Shown piece after piece: positions 24,687 through 35,160 of a stretch of DNA of 60,474 bases. The notes beneath the pieces were generated by a model. It did not search any database. It saw nothing but the letters and a program-made list of their open reading frames with translations, and was not told where the DNA came from. Source of the stretch: Terasakiella magnetica (GTDB taxonomy: Bacteria > Pseudomonadota > Alphaproteobacteria > Rhodospirillales > Magnetospirillaceae); assembly GCA_902729415.1 (NCBI GenBank), contig CACVCF010000190.1:1-60474 (forward strand), written 5' to 3'. Within the stretch, counting starts at the first letter, position 1; each line of letters begins with the position of its first letter. The translations under genes and the position numbers were made by a program.

Positions 24687-27199
24687 TTGACCGCCCCATG
24701 AAGGACCCGCCCTCCGGCACCCGCTCCCTGACTGTTCTCGTGATCGAGGACAATCCTGGTGATGCCCGTTTGGTAGAGCTTTATCTTCGTGAAGATCCAT
24801 CCCGCCCCTTCAAGGTAATCAAGGCCGGGCGCCTTAGCGACGGCTTGGAGGTCTTGCAGACCCAGGCCATCGACGCAGTCCTTCTCGACCTGTCGCTGCC
24901 CGATTCCTTTGGTATGGAAACGCTGTCTACCTTGCGCGGCGCCCAACCCAGCATCCCCGTGGTGGTGCTGACCGGCACCGCCGATGAGGCGCTGGCGCTG
25001 GAGGCGCTGCGTCAAGGCGCCCAGGATTATCTGGTCAAAGGCCAGGGTGACGGCGAATTGGTACGCCGCGCCATCCGCTACGCTATGGGCCGCTCCCAGG
25101 CCGATGCCGCACTCCGCAGCAGCGAGGCCCGCTTTCGCGCCCTGTTCGACAATGCCGGCACCGGCATGGTCCTTGGCACTCCCGATGGCGGGTTCGTCCA
25201 CTGTAATCCGGCCTTCTGCCAGATGGTGGGCTATGACGAGCCGGCACTCCAGGCCACGACCTCGTTCAGCATCACCCACCCCGACGACCGTCATCTCCAA
25301 ATCCGTATGCACGAGGAAATGACCGGCGGCAGCCGGGAAAGCTATGAACTCACCAAGCGCTATACCCATCATGACGGACATACGGTGTGGGGCCGCCTGA
25401 CCGTCACCGCTATCCGGGATTCAGCCGGGGGTGAGCTGAAATTCACCGTAGCGGTGGTGGAAGACATCACCGAGCGCAAGCGCCTGGAAGACCAGATGCG
25501 CCTAGCCGCCACCGTATTCGAGAATACCGGTGAAGGCCTGTTCGTCACCGACGAAAACGAACACATCATCCACGTTAACCCGGCATTCACAGACTTGACC
25601 GGCTACGATGCGGCGGAAGTGCTGGGCAATACCCCCGAGATGCTGGCCTCCGGCCGTCACCCGCCCGAATACACCCAGCATATCCGGGAAATTTTGGCCG
25701 AAACCGGCAAGTGGCAGGGTGAAATCTGGAACCGCCGCAAAACTGGCGAAATGTTCGCCGTCTGGCAGAACACCGCCATCGTCCGCAACGAACGGGGCGA
25801 GTTGACCAACTTCGTCTCGGTGTTCTCGGACATCACCTCGCGCAAGCAGGCCGAGGAGCAGCTCTCCTATCAGGCCAACCACGACCCCCTGACCCGCCTG
25901 CCCAACCGCACATTGTTTCAGGAACGCCTCGGCCGTGCCCTCACCCGCGCCCATCGTGCCCAAAGCATGGTGGCGCTGCTGTTCATCGACCTCGACCACT
26001 TCAAGCAGATCAACGACACCCTCGGCCATCTGGCGGGCGACATTTTGCTGCAGCAAGTGGCGGAAAGGCTGTCGGGCTGCGTCCGCCAGGGTGATACCGT
26101 AGCGCGGCTGGCTGGTGACGAATTCACCGTCATCTTGGAAGATATCGCCGATTCCCGTGATGCCGCCCTGGTCTCTCACAAGATCCTGTCAGTAATGTCG
26201 ATGCCCTTCGATCTTCAGGGGCACGAAGGCCGCATCAGCTCCTCCATCGGTGTAGCGCTTTATCCCACCGATGCGGGGGATCAGCAAACGCTGGTGAAAC
26301 TGGCCGACGCCGCCATGTACCGAGCCAAGCATCAGGGCCGCAACACCTGCCGCTTCCATTCCGAGACCATCAACGCCCAGGCATTCGAGCGCTTGGCGCT
26401 GGAGAACTCTCTCCGCCACGCCCTGGACCGCGACGAATTCTCCCTTCACTATCAGCCCATCTTTGACAGCCACACCGGCAAGATCGTAGCAGTCGAGACC
26501 CTGCTGCGCTGGAATCATCCGGAAATCGGGCTGGTGATGCCTGCTCAGTTCTTGCCTCTGGCCGAAGAGACCGGCCTGATCCTGCCCATCGGACAAGCGG
26601 CGATCCTGGCCGCCTGCCGACAGGCCAAGGCTTGGCATGACATGGGGTTCTCCGACCTCAAGATCGGGGTGAATTTGTCCCCCCGTCAGTTGCGCACCCC
26701 TGAGCTGCTGGAAGACATTGCCTCGGCCTTGGAGCAGAGCGGCCTGTCACCCACCAGCCTGGAACTGGATGTGCCAGAGGGAATCGTCACCGACAAGGCC
26801 CAGGATATGAGCGGCGTCTTCGCCAACTTCTCGACCCTGGGCCTGTCTATCTCCATTGATGATTTTGGGTCGGGCTATTCCTCGTTCGCCTTTCTGCGCC
26901 GCCTGCCTGCTCATACCCTTAAGATCGACCAGGACTTCGTGCGCTCGATCTCGGACGAACCCGATGGCGCCGAGATCATCACCGCCATCATCGCCGTGGC
27001 GCGTGGTCTCAAGATGGCCGTCACCGCCCCCGGTATCGAGACCGAGGAGCAATACCATGCCATCGCCAAGTATGAATGTGACCGGGTCCAGGGCTATCTG
27101 TTCGCTCGTCCCATGCCTGCGGCGGAAATGACCGAATTTCTGAAGACAGGAAATTGCCCACCGCTCTTGATAAGCCGGGAACGGCCGATCAGACTTTAG
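24656..27199 (+). CDS. REC-PAS-PAS-GGDEF-EAL protein with degenerate EAL motifs
   Basis: An 847-residue protein. I place the start at GTG 24656, with GAGGA six bases upstream; ATG 24698 is the alternative. Domains in order: receiver ([23 protein letters not shown]), two PAS domains, GGDEF (about 400-560) and EAL (about 580-835). The cyclase site reads AGDEF, a variant known to be active in some proteins, with an RxxD inhibition site (RQGD) five residues before it. In the EAL part [23 protein letters not shown] and QGYLF are kept. The metal-binding E-x-x-E reads DVPE, and A-E-G-V-E reads APGIE. The phosphodiesterase is therefore probably impaired. Confidence 0.93.
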   Translation: MFRGDAAAPLIDRPMKDPPSGTRSLTVLVIEDNPGDARLVELYLREDPSRPFKVIKAGRLSDGLEVLQTQAIDAVLLDLSLPDSFGMETLSTLRGAQPSIPVVVLTGTADEALALEALRQGAQDYLVKGQGDGELVRRAIRYAMGRSQADAALRSSEARFRALFDNAGTGMVLGTPDGGFVHCNPAFCQMVGYDEPALQATTSFSITHPDDRHLQIRMHEEMTGGSRESYELTKRYTHHDGHTVWGRLTVTAIRDSAGGELKFTVAVVEDITERKRLEDQMRLAATVFENTGEGLFVTDENEHIIHVNPAFTDLTGYDAAEVLGNTPEMLASGRHPPEYTQHIREILAETGKWQGEIWNRRKTGEMFAVWQNTAIVRNERGELTNFVSVFSDITSRKQAEEQLSYQANHDPLTRLPNRTLFQERLGRALTRAHRAQSMVALLFIDLDHFKQINDTLGHLAGDILLQQVAERLSGCVRQGDTVARLAGDEFTVILEDIADSRDAALVSHKILSVMSMPFDLQGHEGRISSSIGVALYPTDAGDQQTLVKLADAAMYRAKHQGRNTCRFHSETINAQAFERLALENSLRHALDRDEFSLHYQPIFDSHTGKIVAVETLLRWNHPEIGLVMPAQFLPLAEETGLILPIGQAAILAACRQAKAWHDMGFSDLKIGVNLSPRQLRTPELLEDIASALEQSGLSPTSLELDVPEGIVTDKAQDMSGVFANFSTLGLSISIDDFGSGYSSFAFLRRLPAHTLKIDQDFVRSISDEPDGAEIITAIIAVARGLKMAVTAPGIETEEQYHAIAKYECDRVQGYLFARPMPAAEMTEFLKTGNCPPLLISRERPIRL

Positions 27200-28244
27200 A
27201 AACCTGCAATTCCAGGGTCGCCTGCAATTGGGCACGCTGCTCGTTGACCGTCGCCGCCTGCTCGGTAAGGCCCAAAGCCGACAAGATATTGGTCAGATTA
27301 CGCAACGTCACCACCAGGGCAGGAACCGCAGTGCCGGGTTCCTCACCCATGGAGGTGTGGAAAAGATTCACCGCCTCCAAGGCCAATTCGAGACCGGCAT
27401 GGTTTTCCCCCATGTCATGGCGGCGTCCGGCCAAATTCCCCAGGGTCTGAGCCAGGAACACGCCGTATACGGCGGCATCGGCGGCGCAAAGCGTGCGACC
27501 CAAGGCAACGGCCTCCTCCCCCAGAGCGGCGGCTTCGGCATGACGCCTTGCCTTGCCCATGGCGGCGGAACCTTGCTGCAACGCCAGCCCCAGCAGATGG
27601 AGAATGGCCGACGGCGGTTCAGCGGCGAACAGCGACACCATCATGCGGCGCAACGTGATCGCCTCCTCCCATTTGTCGGTCTCGGCGAACCCCATGGCGG
27701 CACGGTGCAAGGCCTCGATCATCGGCGCCATATAGGGCGCTCCGGCCTCGCCGCCATCGCAGAAGGTCCGAACCGCCTCACCCAGGACCGCGATGGTGGT
27801 CTCGGCATCGTCATTGCGCATGCTGAGGCCGGCCTGATTGATCAGCCCGGCCACCAGTACATAGCGGGCCTGATCGGGCTGGTCCGCCAAAGCCAGATTG
27901 GCAATCTCGACCGATTCCACACTGGTGGCCCGCGCCTCCTCGGCCATGCCCGCCTCACTGAAACGGCCAGACAGACTGTTCAACGCCGAGGCGAGATGAA
28001 GGCGGAAGGCGGCGGGTTGGGCTCCGGCCAGGGCACGGAACAGCAGCACCGATTCGGCCACGGCTTCGAGGGCATTCTCTTTTTCCCCCTGATTGGCCAG
28101 CAAAGCCCCCAATTGCAGCAGAGTCTCGGCATGGGCAGGATAGAGCGATCCGGGATCAGCCTCCATGCGGCGTCGAAAATCAGCGGCAATGGCCGACAGG
28201 CGGGCGATTTCGCCGCAGGCCTCGGCGGAAGAAAGGGATGTCAA
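27189..28244 (-). CDS. TPR-like helical repeat protein
   Basis: A 351-residue all-helical protein with degenerate tetratricopeptide-type repeats of about 40 residues, for example AETLLQLGALLANQGEKENALEA and LASALNSLSGRFSEAG. No signal peptide or membrane segment. I start at the TTG at 28244 because AGAAGGAG stands eight bases upstream. It lies 23 bases after the EipB-like gene and overlaps the convergent GGDEF-EAL gene by 11 bases. It is probably a protein-binding scaffold; the partner is unknown. Confidence 0.72.
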   Translation of the reverse strand: MTSLSSAEACGEIARLSAIAADFRRRMEADPGSLYPAHAETLLQLGALLANQGEKENALEAVAESVLLFRALAGAQPAAFRLHLASALNSLSGRFSEAGMAEEARATSVESVEIANLALADQPDQARYVLVAGLINQAGLSMRNDDAETTIAVLGEAVRTFCDGGEAGAPYMAPMIEALHRAAMGFAETDKWEEAITLRRMMVSLFAAEPPSAILHLLGLALQQGSAAMGKARRHAEAAALGEEAVALGRTLCAADAAVYGVFLAQTLGNLAGRRHDMGENHAGLELALEAVNLFHTSMGEEPGTAVPALVVTLRNLTNILSALGLTEQAATVNEQRAQLQATLELQVSKV

Positions 28245-28267
28245 CGGGTTGGCTCCTTCTGCCGCCT

Positions 28268-29077
28268 TCAGCACTTGGTGCGGGGCAGCATCTCGATGGA
28301 CTCCAGCTTCCCCTTGAGGCTGAAGGTCTTGAAGATCTGCTCCACGTCCTCGGCAACGCCGTTGGGATGATAATTGAGGGCTATCTCGAATTCAGGAAGC
28401 GGCTCGGTTCCTCCCAACGGGAAGAATGCCATCCGTACCGGCCACACCTGAGATTCCAGCAGGGGGCTGGACAAAACCGCCGGATGAATGCTGACCGGGC
28501 GCCCGATCTGGGCATTGGTCTCCAGCGGACCTTCCTCGCCCTGGCCATCGAACAGCGGTCGGGTCAGCATCCGTCCACCGCCATGGGCCACGTCCAAAAG
28601 ACGGAGAGTATGGGCGGTGGGAAACAACGTCCCCTTGGGCAGTTTGATGGTAAAGCTCTCAGGGCGGGTATAGCGGGCCGTTCCACCCTGACCGTGTCCA
28701 TTCAGCTTGGCATTGCCCTCGACCTCCTCCGTCACCTGCCCTTCACGGGATTGGCGCGAGCGAAAGCGGTAACTGAGGCCATCCTTGGATTCCCAACTGA
28801 GAAAATCAGTCACTGTTTCCACCTGTCCGCCTTCTGCATAGGCATAAGCGATGGCCAGACGGAACTCGGTAACCCACCCATCACAGGAATCCGTGAATTG
28901 ATAGGTCCAGGCTCCGGAGGCGCTGGCCATGCCGCTGCCCGACCGCGAAGCCGACAAGCCCATGCGGTAGGTGGCGCGGTGAGACGCCAACTCGGCAGGC
29001 GCGGCCAGCGCGATGGTGGATGCCGCCAGAAGCTCGGCGACGACCCCCGCCACGACCAGTCCTCGAGACACCTTCAT
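28268..29077 (-). CDS. EipB-like periplasmic envelope protein (DUF1849)
   Basis: A 269-residue protein with a signal peptide ending near ALAAPA. It starts at ATG 29077, preceded by CGGAGG. The mature N terminus ASHRATYRMGL, followed by SGSGMASASGAWTYQFTDSCDGW, matches the EipB/DUF1849 family, a periplasmic beta-spiral protein needed for envelope integrity in Brucella. The two conserved cysteines that form its disulfide are visible at C65 and as the final residue C269. A TPR gene follows directly. Confidence 0.88.
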   Translation of the reverse strand: MKVSRGLVVAGVVAELLAASTIALAAPAELASHRATYRMGLSASRSGSGMASASGAWTYQFTDSCDGWVTEFRLAIAYAYAEGGQVETVTDFLSWESKDGLSYRFRSRQSREGQVTEEVEGNAKLNGHGQGGTARYTRPESFTIKLPKGTLFPTAHTLRLLDVAHGGGRMLTRPLFDGQGEEGPLETNAQIGRPVSIHPAVLSSPLLESQVWPVRMAFFPLGGTEPLPEFEIALNYHPNGVAEDVEQIFKTFSLKGKLESIEMLPRTKC

Positions 29078-29307
29078 AAGATCCTCCGGTGAGAAAACGC
29101 GGTCATTATACACCGCCCTTTATAACTAACCAGATCGGACAATATTACCACCCTGCTAGGCAAAGATTTCCCAACACCCGGCAATCCGTGCCCATCCCAA
29201 GAGATCAGATCGCTCCAAACCGCACTAAACCCGGCCATCAAGCCGCTGGCACATACCTTGCGTATAGATGGGACGGGTTCAGGGCAACGAATTCAAGGAG
29301 TGGATAG

Positions 29308-29583
29308 ATGAGCTTCGATTTCGCTCCAGGCTGGATGGAAACACGGATTCACAATGCGGCCTTCGCCCCCGACAACGCCTCGGCCGTGCCGAACCGCTCT
29401 GATACGCCTGCTCCCACCTATCCAACCCCGATTGAATTGGCCGCCTTGGTCAGAGAATTATTCGCCGAAGGTGCCTTGTCGTGCGATCAACTCCGCTCGC
29501 TGGTGCTGGTTCCCGAATTGGCACCCCACCTGCGCGATACCATGACTCTGGCATCTCAGAAGCTGGAAAGACCACGACCATGA
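29308..29583 (+). CDS. hypothetical small protein, related in part to its neighbour
   Basis: A 91-residue protein starting at the ATG at 29308 (AAGGAGTGG upstream). The first 45 residues are low complexity. The second half, ELAALVRELFAEGALSCDQL followed by VPELAP, shares the pattern EL-x-x-EG-x-L...P-x-EL-x-P with the next gene. Its stop overlaps the start of that gene as ATGA. The function is unknown. Confidence 0.65.
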   Translation: MSFDFAPGWMETRIHNAAFAPDNASAVPNRSDTPAPTYPTPIELAALVRELFAEGALSCDQLRSLVLVPELAPHLRDTMTLASQKLERPRP

Positions 29584-30080
29584 ATATCGGTTCCGCCATC
29601 TCCCGCCTGTTCTCGGACAATTGGGAGCGCCGCACCACCGACACCTCTCGGCAGGAGCCGCGCCTGACCTCCCTGTCTGGCGTTCAGAATAACACTTCGG
29701 ACAGCAAGGCAGCCGGTCCCGTTGTCGCACTGCCCGCACCTTCGGCCACACCGCAGCCGCGCTTTGACCTGCGCAATGTTTCGCCACGCCAGTTCGCCGA
29801 CGTCACCCACGAGCTTTATATGGAAGGAACGCTGACTTGGGCGGAATTCCAGATGGTGGGTTTCCCCAGTGAGCTTGACCCCCGCTATGACGAGACCATC
29901 GGCGCCCTGACCGGTGAGAAGGCTCAGCCCGATAAGCCTCGGGATATGCTGGGACAATGGGAACAGCGGGTCGAATTCGAAAAGCGCTACAATCCCAGCC
30001 CCGAGCAGGTTCAGGTCGCCGAAAACGCCCTGGAAAAGCTCACGTGGCAGATCGCGCCGCCGGTCCGCCTCAGCGCATGA
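29580..30080 (+). CDS. hypothetical protein, partner of the preceding gene
   Basis: A 166-residue protein; the ATG at 29580 overlaps the previous stop. The N-terminal 70 residues are low complexity. The central part, FADVTHELYMEGTLTWAEF followed by FPSELDP, aligns with the second half of the preceding protein. The last 40 residues form a charged helix. It has no signal peptide or known motif. The two genes look like a co-translated pair that share one small domain. Confidence 0.68.
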   Translation: MNIGSAISRLFSDNWERRTTDTSRQEPRLTSLSGVQNNTSDSKAAGPVVALPAPSATPQPRFDLRNVSPRQFADVTHELYMEGTLTWAEFQMVGFPSELDPRYDETIGALTGEKAQPDKPRDMLGQWEQRVEFEKRYNPSPEQVQVAENALEKLTWQIAPPVRLSA

Positions 30081-31178
30081 TCAGATATGATCGTGGAACT
30101 TGCGGGCGATCTCGGCGAACTCCCCCTCAATCTGTAAAAATGCCTCGACAATAACAGGGGCAAAATGGGTGCCGCTACCCGAGCGGATCATCTCGACCGC
30201 AGCATCATGACTGAATGGTTCCTTGTAGGGCCGCTTGCAGGTCAAGGCATCGAACACATCGGCAATGGCCATGATGCGGGCCGATAAAGGAATATCCTCG
30301 CCACGAAGCCCCTGGGGATAGCCGCTGCCATCCCACTTTTCATGATGCGACATGGCGATCTCGCGGGCCAATCTCAGGAACGAGCTGGGCGTGGACAACG
30401 ACCGCTCGATCCCGGCCAAGGTATCGCCGCCCAAGGCCGCGTGGGTTTTGATGATCTCGAATTCCTCGGGTGTCAGCCTGCCGGGCTTGAGCAGGACCGA
30501 ATCCGGGATACCGACTTTGCCGATGTCATGCAGCGGCGCTGATTTATACAGCAGGTCGATATACTCATCGTTCAGCAGCGCTGAATAGCAGCCGTTGTCG
30601 CGCAGCCTCTCCGCCAGCAAACGGACATAGATCTGGGTACGGCGGATATGGTTACCAGTATCGTTGTCACGGGTTTCGGTCAGGGCCGCCATGGCGCGGA
30701 TGGTAGCGTCTTGAACCTCGGCCAGTTCGTTGACCCGCCGCCGCACCTCGGTTTCGAGGTGGGCGTTGCGGCCTTCCAGCGCCCGTCGCCCTTCCTGAAG
30801 CGCCAGTTGATTAGCAATACGGAGTTCCAGCACCGGCGGTGAGATCGGCTTGGTCACGTAATCAGCACCACCGATCTCGAGGCCATAGCGTTCATCCTCT
30901 TCCTCGGCCTTGGCGGTAAGGAAGATCACGGGAATATGAGCGGTCGCCGGATCGGCCTTAAGCCGTCGGCAGACCTCATAGCCATCCATGTCCGGCATCA
31001 TGACATCAAGCAAAACTAGGTCAGGCAGTACGCCGCTTTCGATCAGGAGCAGGGCAGCTGCGCCCCCCTTGGCGGCTTTGACGCTATAGCGCCCCTTCAG
31101 AAGATTGCCGATGACCGTGATATTATCCGGCGCATCGTCCACCACCAAGATGGTGGCAAGCCGAGTTTCGTGGGTCAT
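30081..31178 (-). CDS. HD-GYP response regulator (c-di-GMP phosphodiesterase)
   Basis: A 365-residue protein. The receiver (about 8-125) has [21 protein letters not shown] and VTKPI. A coiled linker leads to an HD-GYP domain (about 155-360) with the catalytic [10 protein letters not shown] and the signature [20 protein letters not shown]. Such enzymes hydrolyse c-di-GMP to GMP or pGpG. The start overlaps the stop of the large hybrid kinase gene as ATGA, so that kinase is its likely phosphate donor. Confidence 0.96.
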   Translation of the reverse strand: MTHETRLATILVVDDAPDNITVIGNLLKGRYSVKAAKGGAAALLLIESGVLPDLVLLDVMMPDMDGYEVCRRLKADPATAHIPVIFLTAKAEEEDERYGLEIGGADYVTKPISPPVLELRIANQLALQEGRRALEGRNAHLETEVRRRVNELAEVQDATIRAMAALTETRDNDTGNHIRRTQIYVRLLAERLRDNGCYSALLNDEYIDLLYKSAPLHDIGKVGIPDSVLLKPGRLTPEEFEIIKTHAALGGDTLAGIERSLSTPSSFLRLAREIAMSHHEKWDGSGYPQGLRGEDIPLSARIMAIADVFDALTCKRPYKEPFSHDAAVEMIRSGSGTHFAPVIVEAFLQIEGEFAEIARKFHDHI

Positions 31179-34100
31179 CCGGCCCCTCCCCCCTCTTTGT
31201 GTTCCGCCATGGCAGCGGCGAGAACAGAAGCGGCGATACCGAAGTCATAGCCGCGGGCAGCGCCCAACAGCCGCTCGACCTGACCGCCCCCCAAGGCGGT
31301 TCTAAGGCGGGGCGCCTCAGTCTCGATCAGGTCAATAACGCTGAAATCGCCTTCCCCCAACAGCCGGTTGATATCGGCCAGCACAGTCGTCATCTCCTCG
31401 ATATTATCCGCAGGCCCTGACGCGACCTGGATATCAGATTTCGGTAGTCCTGCCCCAATCGCTGCGATCAGGGAGGCCTGGGCTCCCTCAATCTCATCCA
31501 AAAGCGCATCTACAACTTCGGCGGCGAAGTCGCCGCGACGCAAGACCGCCTCGACCCGAGCGGCCAGATCTTCGATCCGGGTGGCGGCAATAGTCCCCGC
31601 CAAGCCCTTCAGGGTATGGGCCTCACGCTCGGCCAGCCCCAAATCACCCAGGGCCAGAGCATGCCGGATACGCTCCGCTACGTCGCTCTGGCTTTCGGCA
31701 TAGCCGTGCAGAAGAGTAATATACAGATTACCTGTCCCCGACAGACGACGCATGGCGGACGCAACGTCCAAACCAGCAATAGTGATGGCCGATTCGGCCT
31801 CATCCCGATGGGGAGCGACAGCCATGACCGAGCCCGCAATCCAATGGCCGAGAACCGCATACAGCGCCTCGGGGTCGAAGGGTTTGCGGACATGATCGTT
31901 CATGCCCGCTTCCAAGCATGTCTGGCGATCACTCTCCATGGCGTTGGCGGTGATGGCCACGATGGGCAGGCGCGCAAAGCGGCTATCGGCACGCAGCCGC
32001 CGGGTCGCCTCCAATCCGTCCATTACCGGCATCTGCATATCCATCAGTACGAGATCGTAGGGTTTGCTCCCAATCAGGGAAAGTGCCTCGGCACCGTGAT
32101 TGGCAATCTCGACCACGACCCCCACCGCCTCCAGCAGCCCCCGCGCCACCATCTGGTTAACAGCATTATCCTCGACCACCAGAATGCGCCGCCCTTGCAG
32201 CGGCAGACGGGGGGCGGTGGTATCGATATACGGCGCCACGGACAATTCCGCCGATGTCTCAACTTTGCCGAAGCGGGCGGAAAACCAGAATCGGCTGCCT
32301 GCGCCAGGTGTGCTGTCCACCCCGACGGTGCCGCCCATCAACTCGGCCAGTTGCTTGGAGATGGCAAGCCCCAGCCCCGTACCGCCAAAGCGGCGGGTCG
32401 TCGAGGAATCCGCCTGTTCAAAGGATTGGAACAACCGCTCCATTTGCTCTGGGGTCAGGCCGATGCCAGTATCGCTGACCGTGAAGCGAAGGGTAAATTC
32501 ATCCTCCCCCGCCTCGATTACCGAGCCGCCGATGGTGACATCGCCCCGTTCGGTGAACTTGACGGCATTCCCCAGATAATTGGTCAGAATCTGGCCGAAG
32601 CGCAGGGGGTCACCCAGGAGTACGGGGGGAATCGCCGGATCAAGATCAAGGCTCAGGCGCAGCCCCTTGGCCGCCGCCCGCTCGGAGAACAGATCGATCA
32701 CCTGCTGCAAGACGGTGCCAAGGGAGAATTCCCTTCGCTCCACACTCAGCTTACCCGCCTCGATCTTGGAGAAGTCGAGAATGTCGTTGATGATACCCAG
32801 CAGGTGCTGGGACGCTCCCAACACCTTGCTCACATAGTCGCGCACCCGAGACGGTAACTCTTCCTTGAGAGTGAGATGCGCCATACCGATGATGGCATTC
32901 ATGGGGGTGCGGATCTCGTGGCTCATATTGGCCACGAAGGCACTTTTCATCTGGTTGGCGGCCTCGGCCTGCTCCTTGGCCGAGATCAGGCCGTTCTCCG
33001 CTTCGACCTGATCGCTGATATCGATGCAGGCGACCACCCAGCCCGCCTCGCTTAGCGGCGAACGGGTAATACTGAGCGTCCTCTCACCTGCGACCGAAAG
33101 CCGCGACTGTACGGTTTCATCGAACTGGTCGCCGAACAGAACATCCATGCGGGCCTGGGCCAATTGGGCCGGATCGCCCGACCCGTAATCGCCGCGCCGG
33201 GCCTGGTATTCCATGATCGACAAGATCGAGACGCCATCTCGGAACAGGCCTGGCGAAAGGTTGAACAACTCCTCGAAGCGGCGATTATGAAAGCTCAGCC
33301 GTCCTTCAGGGTCGATCATGGCCAGACCGCCCGGCGTGGTCTCCAGGATCAATTGCAGATGGCGGGTCTTTTCCGACAGCGCCGTCGCCGTCGCCTTGCG
33401 CTCGGATACATTTTCCTTAAGCGCGACAAAGCGTCGGAACGACCCATCAGCCTCTCGGATAGGCGAGATCACCGCCCGCTCCCAAAACAGAGTACCGTCC
33501 TTACGCCGGTTGTGGAACTCGCCTTGCCAGACCTCACCGCGCTGAATGGTCTCCCATAAGGACAGGTAATCTTCGGACTTCGAGTGATTGGATTTCAACA
33601 GCCGGGGATTTTGGCCAACAGCTTCCTCAAAGGTATAGCCGGTGTTCTGGGTGAAGGCGGCATTGACGTATTCGATGGCGCCGTCGCGGTTGGTGATCAC
33701 CACCGAGACCGGACTTTGCGCCACGGCATAACGGAACATGGTAAGTTCGGAGGTGCGCTCCGCCACCAGATCCTCCAGCCTGCTCCGATGAGCCTCAAGC
33801 TCGGCGGTCAGGCGGTGGTTTTCAATCCCGGCATCACGAAAGACAGTCAGGGCTTCGGCCATGGCACCAATCTCATCCCGATGGCCCTGGGCCGGAATGG
33901 TGATGGACAGATCCCCGGCGGCAAGATCACGCATGGCAGCGGTCATGCGGACCAGCGGCGGCGAGATCGAGCGCACCACCCCCCAGGCGATGACGGCGCC
34001 AAAGCTGCCGCCAAGGGCCAACAACAGCCAGTGGGCGGTAATAAACTGATCAACCCCCGCCAATTCCGAGGCGGTTTCCTGCTCCAGCGACAAGTGCTGG

Positions 34101-35005
34101 GCATGAACGATACCCCCCGAGCGCCGCCCCGTGGGGTCTCGCTCGCCCGCCAGAATGTCCATCAAGCGATGGGCGATGGGCTCGACCGTATCGGTCATGA
34201 TATAGCGGGCCGTGTTCCAACGTTCCGAACCGCGGATATGGATCATGGCCCGTGGCAGCGGTGAAAAGCCCGCCCGCGCCTCTCGGAACTGCGCGAATGC
34301 CGCCATCTGGGTCGGCGATAACAGCCCCGTCATGGCGGTGAGATCGGAGAAGCGTTCAGCATTCCGCAGCCAATTGCGCTCGAATTCCTCCTTATAGCCC
34401 GGGTCTCCACTCAGCAGATAGGCCCGAAGCGCCGCCAACCCCAAGGCCATGCTGCCCCGGACATCGGCCATGGCCCCCAACAGTGCCTTACGCTCGGCGG
34501 TGGCGGGAAGGCTGCGCTCCTCCTCGATCATGGCCGAAATATTGTCAGTCATGACCTTGGCACGCGGCACCGCGTGTTCCAGCAAAAGCCGACTGGCGGG
34601 TTGCTCGTCAAGGGAGTTGGCCACGTTCTCCACCTCGGCCTGGGCATCGGCGAGAAGGGTGAGAAGGGTTTCCGTCTCCAGCCAGACGGTCGGCGGCAAG
34701 GCGTTTTGCTCCCGCACCAGCCGGGCGATGCGTTGACGCGCCTCGTCGATCTCGACCCAGGCCTCGGCGCGCTCGCGCCGGAAGGCATGATCGCCGCTGA
34801 TAATCCAGCTGCGCAGGGCGCTCATGGACAAAGTGACGGAAGCGATGAGATCGGCCCCAGCATGGGCGGCAGGCACCCGGACCTGAGCGATGCGCTCGCT
34901 CATACCCCGGATCATCGAAATCTCGCGGATGCCAGACAGAACCGACAGCAGCAGCAAAGCCACCACCACGGCAAAACCAGCGTAAAGCCTGGTCCGGATA
35001 CTCAT
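31175..35005 (-). CDS. large hybrid sensor histidine kinase with HAMP, PAS, REC and HPt
   Basis: A 1276-residue protein starting at ATG 35005 ([14 protein letters not shown]). Domains: membrane helix 7-28; a helical periplasmic sensor of about 290 residues; helix near 322 ([19 protein letters not shown]); HAMP (about 340-395); two PAS domains (about 425-545 and 560-670); HisKA with [19 protein letters not shown] near 692; ATPase with [11 protein letters not shown] and [19 protein letters not shown]; receiver with [13 protein letters not shown] near 985; and HPt with [10 protein letters not shown] near 1131. It can therefore run a full phosphorelay. The HD-GYP regulator is encoded immediately downstream. 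Confidence 0.95.
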   Translation of the reverse strand: MSIRTRLYAGFAVVVALLLLSVLSGIREISMIRGMSERIAQVRVPAAHAGADLIASVTLSMSALRSWIISGDHAFRRERAEAWVEIDEARQRIARLVREQNALPPTVWLETETLLTLLADAQAEVENVANSLDEQPASRLLLEHAVPRAKVMTDNISAMIEEERSLPATAERKALLGAMADVRGSMALGLAALRAYLLSGDPGYKEEFERNWLRNAERFSDLTAMTGLLSPTQMAAFAQFREARAGFSPLPRAMIHIRGSERWNTARYIMTDTVEPIAHRLMDILAGERDPTGRRSGGIVHAQHLSLEQETASELAGVDQFITAHWLLLALGGSFGAVIAWGVVRSISPPLVRMTAAMRDLAAGDLSITIPAQGHRDEIGAMAEALTVFRDAGIENHRLTAELEAHRSRLEDLVAERTSELTMFRYAVAQSPVSVVITNRDGAIEYVNAAFTQNTGYTFEEAVGQNPRLLKSNHSKSEDYLSLWETIQRGEVWQGEFHNRRKDGTLFWERAVISPIREADGSFRRFVALKENVSERKATATALSEKTRHLQLILETTPGGLAMIDPEGRLSFHNRRFEELFNLSPGLFRDGVSILSIMEYQARRGDYGSGDPAQLAQARMDVLFGDQFDETVQSRLSVAGERTLSITRSPLSEAGWVVACIDISDQVEAENGLISAKEQAEAANQMKSAFVANMSHEIRTPMNAIIGMAHLTLKEELPSRVRDYVSKVLGASQHLLGIINDILDFSKIEAGKLSVERREFSLGTVLQQVIDLFSERAAAKGLRLSLDLDPAIPPVLLGDPLRFGQILTNYLGNAVKFTERGDVTIGGSVIEAGEDEFTLRFTVSDTGIGLTPEQMERLFQSFEQADSSTTRRFGGTGLGLAISKQLAELMGGTVGVDSTPGAGSRFWFSARFGKVETSAELSVAPYIDTTAPRLPLQGRRILVVEDNAVNQMVARGLLEAVGVVVEIANHGAEALSLIGSKPYDLVLMDMQMPVMDGLEATRRLRADSRFARLPIVAITANAMESDRQTCLEAGMNDHVRKPFDPEALYAVLGHWIAGSVMAVAPHRDEAESAITIAGLDVASAMRRLSGTGNLYITLLHGYAESQSDVAERIRHALALGDLGLAEREAHTLKGLAGTIAATRIEDLAARVEAVLRRGDFAAEVVDALLDEIEGAQASLIAAIGAGLPKSDIQVASGPADNIEEMTTVLADINRLLGEGDFSVIDLIETEAPRLRTALGGGQVERLLGAARGYDFGIAASVLAAAMAEHKEGGGAG

Positions 35006-35160
35006 CACCCGCCCGCCCCGGCCCCCAACAGACCGGCCCTCCAATGAAAAAAAGCCCAAACTTCAGCACGGAAATGCTGCGGGGAACCATATCCTCCCGT
35101 ATGCAAGTTCAGTCAAGACTTTGTGTTTATCGAAGATTTACGTAAAATTTTATCTATCAC

